DNA of 12,073 nucleotides from 66-474 sp035572335. GTDB taxonomy: Bacteria > Pseudomonadota > Gammaproteobacteria > Xanthomonadales > Rhodanobacteraceae. The position numbers and the translations under genes were made by a program. Of the stretch, positions 7,661 to 12,073 are shown one piece after another. The DNA lies in assembly GCA_035572335.1 (NCBI GenBank), contig DATNAW010000086.1, positions 1 to 12,073 on the forward strand, read 5' to 3'. Position 1 is the stretch's first letter; the number at the start of each line of letters is the position of its first letter. Under the pieces are notes generated by a model, which searched no databases, was not told the DNA's origin, and was given only the letters and a program-made list of their open reading frames with translations.

Positions 7661-7959
7661 TCGTCTACGTGGTCGAACTTGAAATGGAGGCCGCCCTGCG
7701 CGAGGCGTACCTGGCCTGGCTGGAGGGCCATGTGCACGAAATGCTGGCGCTGCCCGGCTTCACCGGCGCCGAAATCCTCATCCGCAGCGAACCTTCCGCG
7801 CCGGCGGGACGATTCATTGTCCAGGCCCACTACCGGCTGCGGGACCGGGCGGCTTGGGACGACTATCTCGCCCATCATGCCCCGCGCATGCGCGAAGCCG
7901 GGTTGGCGCGTTTCGGGCAACGGGTCCGCGCCTCGCGGACGCTTCTCGAATCGCCGTGA
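7657..7959 (+). CDS. DUF4286 family protein
   Basis: 100 residues starting MIVYVVELEMEAALREAYLAW. The start overlaps the end of the DUF3667 gene as ATGA, so no separate ribosome site is needed. The pattern MIVYVVxLE, then AWLEGHVxEMLALPGFTGAEI, then FIVQAHYRLRDRAAWDDYLAHHAPRMREAG fits DUF4286, small soluble proteins with a predicted ferredoxin-like/dimeric alpha-beta barrel fold. No catalytic motif is known and no signal peptide is seen, so it is probably cytoplasmic. It is the last gene of the two-gene unit, with strong hairpins following the stop. Confidence 0.82.
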   Translation: MIVYVVELEMEAALREAYLAWLEGHVHEMLALPGFTGAEILIRSEPSAPAGRFIVQAHYRLRDRAAWDDYLAHHAPRMREAGLARFGQRVRASRTLLESP

Positions 7960-7973
7960 TGGCGCCACAGCCG

Positions 7974-7993
7974 CGCGGTTTTGCACAACCGCG
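7974..7993 (+). terminator. Hairpin 1 after the DUF4286 gene
   Basis: CGCGGTT (7974-7980) and AACCGCG (7987-7993) form a 7-bp stem with loop TTGCAC, 14 bases past the stop. No T-run follows, but a second, stronger hairpin adjoins it directly. The loop region contains TTTTGCACA (7979-7987), a relaxed DnaA-box match. Confidence 0.45.
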
Positions 7994-8021
7994 GGCCGCC
8001 CCGAGGGGGGCGGGGCGGCCC
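7993..8021 (+). terminator. Hairpin 2, strong GC-rich stem after the DUF4286 gene
   Basis: GGGCCGCCCC (7993-8002) and GGGGCGGCCC (8012-8021) form a perfect 10-bp stem with a 9-base G-rich loop. It is followed by CTCTCC rather than T-runs. It is the likely transcription end or 3' protection element of the DUF3667-DUF4286 unit; Rho-dependent ending is possible. Confidence 0.5.
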
Positions 8022-8086
8022 TCTCCAAACCGTGCCGCGCCAACTCTGCATTCGATATATCTATCTGATTTAAAAATAAAAACATG

Positions 8087-8092
8087 TATGAT
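8087..8092 (+). promoter_or_regulatory. priA: Candidate -10 element of priA
   Basis: TATGAT matches five of six bases of the sigma-70 -10 consensus and lies at the downstream edge of the AT-rich tract (8048-8100), which could act as an UP element or an unwinding region. A -35 is poor: CTGATT at 8065-8070 with a 16-bp spacer. If used, transcription would start near 8099 and the leader would be about 165 bases and include the DnaA-box palindrome. Confidence 0.35.
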
Positions 8093-8168
8093 GATTTTTT
8101 CACCAATCCGTGCGCCGGGCCGATTCAGCGAGCATCGGGGGCCGCTTGCCCGCCGTCCTTCCACAACC

Positions 8169-8191
8169 TTATCCACAACGTTTGTGGATAA
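8169..8191. promoter_or_regulatory. Inverted pair of perfect DnaA boxes upstream of priA
   Basis: TTATCCACA at 8169-8177 and its reverse complement TGTGGATAA at 8183-8191 both match the strict DnaA box exactly. The whole is a 10-bp perfect palindrome (TTATCCACAA and TTGTGGATAA) around CGT. It lies 72 bp before the priA start and about 70 bp after an AT-rich tract. DnaA binding is inferred from the consensus. The palindrome could instead be the operator of another dimeric regulator, or an RNA hairpin in the priA leader. Confidence 0.6.
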
Positions 8192-8263
8192 ACGCAAAAC
8201 CGCCAGCGGCTCATCGGCTTATCGGTCATTTCTGCAAGCCGTGGCAACAAGCCGCGCTAACTG

Positions 8264-10471
8264 ATGAGCCCCGCGCGGCAATCCGACTCCAAAGCCACGA
8301 TCGCGCGCGTCGCGCTGCCATTGCCACTGCCGCAAACTTTCGACTATCTGTCGGAATCGTCGGGATTGTCGCCAGGCTGCCGCGTGCGGGTGCCGTTCGG
8401 CCGTTCGTCTCGCGTAGGTATCGTCGTCGGTACAGCTGCGCACACGGATGTCTCCAGTGACCGTCTGAAATCGATCGATGCCGTACTCGATCACCAACCG
8501 GTGCTCGACGCCGAGCTGTTGGTGTCATTGCGACGCGCGGCCGATTATTGGTGCGGCGCGATCGGCGACGTCATATTCGGTGCATTGCCGCTGGCCTTGC
8601 GCAACGGTTCAGCACAGGATGCCTTCGCCGAGGAAATCTGGTGCGCCACCGCGGCCGGCACCTCGGCCAGGGATGCACGCACGCGGCGTGGCGGTTCTGC
8701 CGCACTGCTGGAAACGCTTTCGGATGCCGCGCTGTCCGCGAGCGAGCTCGACACGCTGCTGCCAGGCTGGCGAGCCGCCGCGCGCCGGCTCGCAACGGCA
8801 GGATTGATCGAGCGCATTGCGCCGGAAATCCGCGCGCCGTGCGTGCGCGAAGGCGCTTCACCGATATTGACCGACGAACAGGCCGACGCGCTGGCGGCGA
8901 TCCTCTCCGCGGGAGACGGTTTCCGCCCGTTCCTTTTGCAAGGCGTCACCGGCAGCGGCAAGACCGAGATCTACCTGCGGCTGGCCGAGCGCGCGCTGCA
9001 GCAGGGTCGCCAGACGCTTTGGCTGGTTCCGGAAATTGGCCTGGTGCCGCAGGCGCTGCGCCGCCTGCGCGCACGCTTCGATGCGCGAATCGCTGTGCTG
9101 CATTCCAACCTCGCCGAGGGCGAGCGCGCACGCGCGTGGCTGGACGCGCGTTCCGGCACCGCGGCAATCGTGCTGGGCACGCGCTCGGCAGTATTCGCGC
9201 CACTGACGAAACCGGGCTTGGTGGTCGTGGACGAGGAACACGACGCCTCATACAAGCAACAGGAAGGCTTCCGCTACCACGCGCGCGACTTCGCGCTGAT
9301 GCGTGCGCAATCGCTGGACATTCCGATCGTGCTGGGCAGCGCCACGCCGTCGCTGGAAACGCTGGCCAACGTCGAAGCCGCGCGCTACACGCGGGTGCGT
9401 CTGCGCCAGCGGGTGCATGCGCGGCAGCCTTCGCCCGTGCACGTGCTGGATCTGCGCGGCCTCAAGCTCGCCCATGGCCTCTCGCCCGCATTGCTGGATG
9501 CGCTGGATGCGACCCTCGCGCGCGGCGAGCAGGCGCTGGTGTTCAAGAACCGCCGCGGTTACGCACCCGTGCTGCTGTGCCACGCCTGCGGCTGGTACGC
9601 CAGGTGCCCGAAGTGCGAAAAGCCGCTGACGCTGTATCGCGGGCGCCGACAACTGCTGTGCCATCACTGCGGACACACCGAACGCGCGCCGGATGCGTGT
9701 CCGTATTGCCACGTCGATGCGTTGATCCCCCAGGGCCAAGGCACCGAGCGATTGGAGGAAGCGCTCGCCGCCCGTCATCCGAACGTTCCAGTGTTGCGCG
9801 TCGACCGTGAAAGCACGCGCCAGCGTGACGGTTTTGCGAAACTGCTCGACCGCCTTGCGGACGACCAACCCGCGATCCTGGTCGGCACGCAAATCCTCGC
9901 CAAGGGACACGACCTGCCCAACCTCACCATGGTCGCGATCGTGGGCGTGGACGAAGGCCTGCATAGCGTCGATTTCCATGCGGGCGAGCGGCTGGCGCAA
10001 TTGATCGTGCAGGTCGCAGGGCGCGCGGGCCGCGCCGACAAACCCGGCGCAGTGTGGTTGCAGACCCACGAACCAGACCATCCACTGCTGACGACGCTAC
10101 TGAAGGGCGGTTATGACACCGCAGCGGCACTGCAACTCGGCGAGCGGCTTGCGTCGGGGCTGCCACCCTTCACGCACATGGCGTTGCTGCGTGCGGAAAG
10201 CGCGCAACGCCAAGCGCTGGATGATTTCATGGGCGCCGCGCGGGATGCGCTTGCACAATCCGGTAGCGGCAAAGCCCTGCGCATCAACGGGCCTTTCGCC
10301 GCACCGATGCCGCTGCGCGCCGGTCGCCATCGCGCGCAACTGCTGCTGGAATCCGGGCACCGCCCGGCGCTTCGCCATGCGCTCGTCGCGTGGCTTCCGC
10401 AGTTGCACGGCTTGCCGCAGTCGCGCGGATTGCGCTGGTCGATCGATGTCGATCCCGTGGATCTTTATTGA
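8264..10471 (+). CDS. priA: Primosomal protein N' (PriA), replication restart helicase
   Basis: 735 residues, normal for PriA (E. coli 732). It is a superfamily 2 3'-5' helicase that recognises stalled forks and reloads DnaB through PriB/DnaT/DnaC or equivalents. The N-terminal 3'-DNA-binding domain includes ARVALPLPLPQTFDYL (14-29) and VRVPFGRSSRVGIVV (41-55). Helicase motifs: Walker A GVTGSGKT (227-234), DEEH box (323-326) with HDASYKQ, GSATPS (358-363), GTQILAKGHD (541-550) and QVAGRAGR (583-590). The zinc-binding insert carries eight cysteines: C439, C442, C448, C451, C466, C469, C479, C482. The ATG at 8264 has no obvious Shine-Dalgarno sequence, but the family similarity begins about 10 residues in. 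All key residues are present. It is transcribed alone, ending at the terminator at 10482-10507. The DnaA boxes upstream suggest a link to initiation control. Confidence 0.97.
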   Translation: MSPARQSDSKATIARVALPLPLPQTFDYLSESSGLSPGCRVRVPFGRSSRVGIVVGTAAHTDVSSDRLKSIDAVLDHQPVLDAELLVSLRRAADYWCGAIGDVIFGALPLALRNGSAQDAFAEEIWCATAAGTSARDARTRRGGSAALLETLSDAALSASELDTLLPGWRAAARRLATAGLIERIAPEIRAPCVREGASPILTDEQADALAAILSAGDGFRPFLLQGVTGSGKTEIYLRLAERALQQGRQTLWLVPEIGLVPQALRRLRARFDARIAVLHSNLAEGERARAWLDARSGTAAIVLGTRSAVFAPLTKPGLVVVDEEHDASYKQQEGFRYHARDFALMRAQSLDIPIVLGSATPSLETLANVEAARYTRVRLRQRVHARQPSPVHVLDLRGLKLAHGLSPALLDALDATLARGEQALVFKNRRGYAPVLLCHACGWYARCPKCEKPLTLYRGRRQLLCHHCGHTERAPDACPYCHVDALIPQGQGTERLEEALAARHPNVPVLRVDRESTRQRDGFAKLLDRLADDQPAILVGTQILAKGHDLPNLTMVAIVGVDEGLHSVDFHAGERLAQLIVQVAGRAGRADKPGAVWLQTHEPDHPLLTTLLKGGYDTAAALQLGERLASGLPPFTHMALLRAESAQRQALDDFMGAARDALAQSGSGKALRINGPFAAPMPLRAGRHRAQLLLESGHRPALRHALVAWLPQLHGLPQSRGLRWSIDVDPVDLY

Positions 10472-10481
10472 TCCCAAATGG

Positions 10482-10507
10482 AAACGGCCCGATCACTCGG
10501 GCCGTTT
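10482..10507. terminator. Bidirectional terminator between priA and rpoH
   Basis: AAACGGCCCG (10482-10491) and CGGGCCGTTT (10498-10507) form a perfect 10-bp stem with loop ATCACT, flanked by A/T runs (AAA before, TTTT after). It lies 10 bases after the priA stop and 23 bases after the rpoH stop on the other strand, so it can end both converging transcripts. Confidence 0.88.
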
Positions 10508-10530
10508 TCGTTACCGGCAAGGCAACGTCT

Positions 10531-11388
10531 CTATGCAGCGAAAGCTCCGCGCATCTTCTTCATCGCGTTCGCTTCGAGCTGGCGGATGCGTTCGGCCGAC
10601 ACGCCGTATTCATCGGCCAAGTCCTGCAACGTGGCCTTGTCTTCGTCCAGCCAGCGGCGGCGGATGATGTCGCGGGTGCGATCGTCCAGCTTCGCCATCG
10701 CCTGCTGCAACGTGTCAAGCTGGTGCTCCTCCTGATCCGCGTCGGCCAGCTGCAGGTATGGATCGGCGCCGTGGTCTTCCAGGTATGCGACCGGCGCGGG
10801 CGGTGCATCGTCGTCGGACTCGGTGGGCGCGTCGAAACCGACGTCACGGCCGGACAGGCGCGACTCCATTTCGAGCACGGTCGCCTCGGGCACACCCAGG
10901 TCTTTCGCGACCGCGCGCACTTCCTGCATGTTCATCCAACCGAGGCGCTTCTTCGACTTGCGCAGGTTGAAGAACAGCTTGCGCTGGGCCTTGGTGGTGG
11001 CCACTTTCACGATGCGCCAGTTGCGCAGGATGAATTCGTGCATCTCGGCGCGGATCCAATGCACCGCGAAGCTGACCAGACGCACGCCGTGGTCGGGGTC
11101 GAAACGCTTGACGGCCTTCATGAGGCCGATGTTCCCTTCCTGGATCAGGTCGGCCATCTGCAGGCCGTAACCGGAATAGCCACGCGCGACGTGCACCACG
11201 AAACGCAGGTGCGACATCACCAGCTTGCGCGCCGCATCAAGGTCTTCTTCGTCGCGGTAGCGGTGCGCGAGATCCTGCTCTTCCTCGACGGCCAGCACCG
11301 GAATGCGATGCACCGCACCGATGTATGCGTCGAGGCTGCCAACCACGCTGGGGATGGGCAGGTTGTTGGCGACCAAGGCTTCACTCAT
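10531..11388 (-). CDS. rpoH: RNA polymerase heat-shock sigma factor RpoH (sigma-32)
   Basis: 285 residues from the ATG at 11386-11388 (MSEALVANNLPIPS); E. coli RpoH has 284. It directs RNA polymerase to heat-shock promoters (chaperones, proteases) and is controlled by DnaK and FtsH. Region 2 includes LVMSHLRFVVHVARGYSGYGLQMADLIQEGNIGLMKAVKRFDP (56-98) and the -10-reading helix SFAVHWIRAEMHEFILRNWRIVK. The RpoH box QRKLFFNLRK (135-144), diagnostic for sigma-32, is intact. Region 4 is LDDRTRDIIRRRW, TLQDLADEYGVSAERIRQLEANAMKKMR (about 234-280). An upstream in-frame start at 11415 is less likely because it would fall inside the CIRCE element. GAGG lies about 9 bases before the ATG. Upstream control signals are listed separately. 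Confidence 0.97.
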   Translation of the reverse strand: MSEALVANNLPIPSVVGSLDAYIGAVHRIPVLAVEEEQDLAHRYRDEEDLDAARKLVMSHLRFVVHVARGYSGYGLQMADLIQEGNIGLMKAVKRFDPDHGVRLVSFAVHWIRAEMHEFILRNWRIVKVATTKAQRKLFFNLRKSKKRLGWMNMQEVRAVAKDLGVPEATVLEMESRLSGRDVGFDAPTESDDDAPPAPVAYLEDHGADPYLQLADADQEEHQLDTLQQAMAKLDDRTRDIIRRRWLDEDKATLQDLADEYGVSAERIRQLEANAMKKMRGAFAA

Positions 11389-11399
11389 GGGTTGTACCC
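11389..11399 (-). promoter_or_regulatory. rpoH: Small hairpin abutting the rpoH start, overlapping the ribosome site
   Basis: In the rpoH mRNA, GGGU-ACA-ACCC can fold directly before the AUG and includes the last bases of the GAGGG ribosome site. A 4-bp stem is weak and could melt with temperature, but it might also be chance. Confidence 0.3.
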
Positions 11400-11408
11400 T
11401 CGTCTGTA

Positions 11409-11435
11409 TTGGCACTCTAATCGTGAGAGTGCCAA
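11409..11435. promoter_or_regulatory. CIRCE-type operator (HrcA site) in the rpoH leader
   Basis: TTGGCACTC (11409-11417), nine bases, then GAGTGCCAA (11427-11435): perfect 9-bp arms with the exact N9 spacer of the CIRCE element. The consensus is TTAGCACTC-N9-GAGTGCTAA, so each arm differs at one, symmetric, position. It lies 20 bases upstream of the rpoH ATG and downstream of the sigma-70 promoter, the usual place of CIRCE in groE and dnaK leaders. HrcA binding is inferred; hrcA is not in this window. Confidence 0.8.
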
Positions 11436-11452
11436 GCCCTCGTGAAGGTTCC
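11424..11452 (-). promoter_or_regulatory. rpoH: Possible sigma-E-type promoter of rpoH
   Basis: On this strand GGAACCT (11446-11452) and TCTCA (11424-11428), with 17 bp between, resemble the sigma-E pattern GGAACTT-N16-TCTGA. The -10 lies within the CIRCE element. E. coli rpoH also has a sigma-E promoter. The match is imperfect on both sides. Confidence 0.25.
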
Positions 11453-11504
11453 CGCGCGGTCCCCGATGTTGGGGAGAGGCTTCGCCGTGAGGGTGATGGA
11501 TGAA

Positions 11505-11532
11505 ATTATACTCGCCAGTACAGGAAACACAA
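11505..11532 (-). promoter_or_regulatory. rpoH: Sigma-70 promoter of rpoH
   Basis: On this strand TATAAT (11505-11510) is a perfect -10; TTGTGT (11527-11532) is a partial -35 at 16 bp spacing. Transcription would start near 11498, giving a leader of about 110 bases that contains the CIRCE element. It lies between the ung stop and rpoH. Confidence 0.65.
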
Positions 11533-11543
11533 GCCGCCAGAAG

Positions 11544-12073
11544 TCATGCTTCCAAGGCGCTCCTGGGCGGCAAGGACCAGTCCACCGGCGTCTGACCATT
11601 GGCTTCAAGGTACTGATTGGTCTTGGAAAAATGCCGGCAACCCAAGAAGCCGCGATGCGCCGACAGCGGCGAGGGGTGCGGAGCCCTCAGCACTAAATGG
11701 CGGCGGGTGTCGATCAGCTTGCCCTTGGCCTGCGCGTAGCTGCCCCACAGCAGGAAGACCAGGCCATCGCGTCCACGGTTCAGCTCGTCGATGGCCTTGT
11801 CGGTGAAGCCTTCCCAACCCTTGCCTTGGTGCGCACCCGCCATGCCGGCCTGCACCGTCAGCACGGAGTTCAGCAATAACACGCCGCGCCGCGTCCACGG
11901 GGTCAGGCAGCCATGATCGGGGCGTGCAATATCGAGGTCCCCCTCGATTTCACTGAAGATGTTCTGCAACGATGGCGGCACCGGCACGCCCGGCCGCACG
12001 GAAAAGCACAACCCGTGCGCCTGACCGGGACCGTGGTAGGGATCCTGGCCCAGGATCACGACTTTCACCGCCT
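11544..12073 (-). CDS. ung: Uracil-DNA glycosylase, family 1 (5' end beyond the window)
   Basis: The last 175 or so residues of UDG; compared with the 229-residue E. coli enzyme about 55 N-terminal residues lie outside the window. It removes uracil from DNA as the first step of base excision repair. Visible motifs: the water-activating loop GQDPYHG (the Asp corresponds to E. coli D64), FSVRPGV, the uracil-contacting Asn in GVLLLNSVLTV, VFLLWGSYAQ, and the minor-groove/intercalation loop HPSPLSAHRGF with the catalytic His. The frame is open through the window edge; a GTG at 12066-12068 lies inside the conserved core and is not the true start. rpoH follows on the same strand, separated by its own promoter; no terminator is seen between them, so read-through is possible. 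Confidence 0.96.
   Translation of the reverse strand, partial: AVKVVILGQDPYHGPGQAHGLCFSVRPGVPVPPSLQNIFSEIEGDLDIARPDHGCLTPWTRRGVLLLNSVLTVQAGMAGAHQGKGWEGFTDKAIDELNRGRDGLVFLLWGSYAQAKGKLIDTRRHLVLRAPHPSPLSAHRGFLGCRHFSKTNQYLEANGQTPVDWSLPPRSALEA

Larger units (their letters stand above)
7960..8263. other. 304-bp intergenic region upstream of priA
   Basis: No gene is supported here. In order it holds two adjoining GC-rich hairpins (7974-8021), a strongly AT-rich tract (about 8048-8100), a -10-like hexamer TATGAT (8087-8092), and an inverted pair of DnaA boxes (8169-8191), then 72 bp to the priA start. Two short frames that begin near 8084-8091 have no ribosome site and begin upstream of the likely transcription start, so I do not call them. 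Confidence 0.7.

Noticed and set aside
8084..8191. A 35-codon frame (MYDDFFTNP...) ending inside the DnaA palindrome
   Set aside because: No ribosome site, and the start lies upstream of the likely transcription start near 8099. The stop falls in the palindrome by chance of TAA.
8048..8191. Main chromosomal origin (oriC)
   Set aside because: Only two strict boxes, and none of dnaA, dnaN, rpmH, gidA or parAB is nearby. A regulatory or DnaA-titration site fits better.
8088..8264. A 58-codon frame whose TGA overlaps the priA ATG (TGATG), suggesting a coupled leader peptide
   Set aside because: No ribosome site, Arg/Ser-rich composition, and it reads through the palindrome. The overlap alone is weak evidence. 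Worth reconsidering only if conserved in relatives.

Overview
The window is ordinary, gene-dense bacterial chromosome with high GC. Protein sequences and gene types (67 kDa-type SppA, PilU, PriA, a sigma-32 with an intact RpoH box, Ung, DUF3667, DUF4286, YdcH/DUF465) point to a gammaproteobacterium of the Xanthomonadales/Lysobacterales. The Rhodanobacteraceae are my best guess, but this is inference from sequence style and was not tested by a search. I see no insertion sequence, prophage, CRISPR array, tRNA or rRNA.

Layout. 37-258 (-) is a small YdcH-type protein. 509-2013 (-) is a two-gene envelope operon: a DUF4398-like lipoprotein, then a secreted coiled-coil protein with a degenerate OmpA-like C-terminus, overlapping by 4 bp. 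Divergent from it, 2118-3236 (+) is the twitching-motility ATPase PilU, with no pilT beside it. Convergent with pilU, 3270-6575 (-) holds a MATE transporter followed by the signal peptide peptidase SppA. Divergent from the MATE gene with only 14 bp between start codons, 6590-7959 (+) is a pair of uncharacterised genes (DUF3667 zinc-ribbon membrane protein and DUF4286) overlapping by 4 bp. A 304-bp intergenic region (7960-8263) then leads into priA (8264-10471, +). A bidirectional terminator separates priA from the convergent rpoH (10531-11388, -). Upstream of rpoH lies ung (11544 to the window edge, -), truncated at its 5' end.

The two places most worth a second look are non-coding. First, the rpoH leader carries a CIRCE-type operator (TTGGCACTC-N9-GAGTGCCAA, 11409-11435) between a good sigma-70 promoter and the start codon. 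This suggests that the heat-shock sigma factor is itself under the repressor HrcA, wiring together two heat-shock systems usually described as parallel. Second, the region in front of priA combines an AT-rich tract with two perfect, inverted DnaA boxes (8169-8191) and a third relaxed box further upstream. This resembles a DnaA-controlled promoter or a small origin-like/DnaA-binding locus in front of the replication-restart helicase gene.

Overall these are housekeeping genes: envelope quality control and export (SppA, MATE, lipoproteins), surface motility (PilU), replication restart and DNA repair (PriA, Ung), and stress transcription (RpoH). The regulatory sites give the window its interest.
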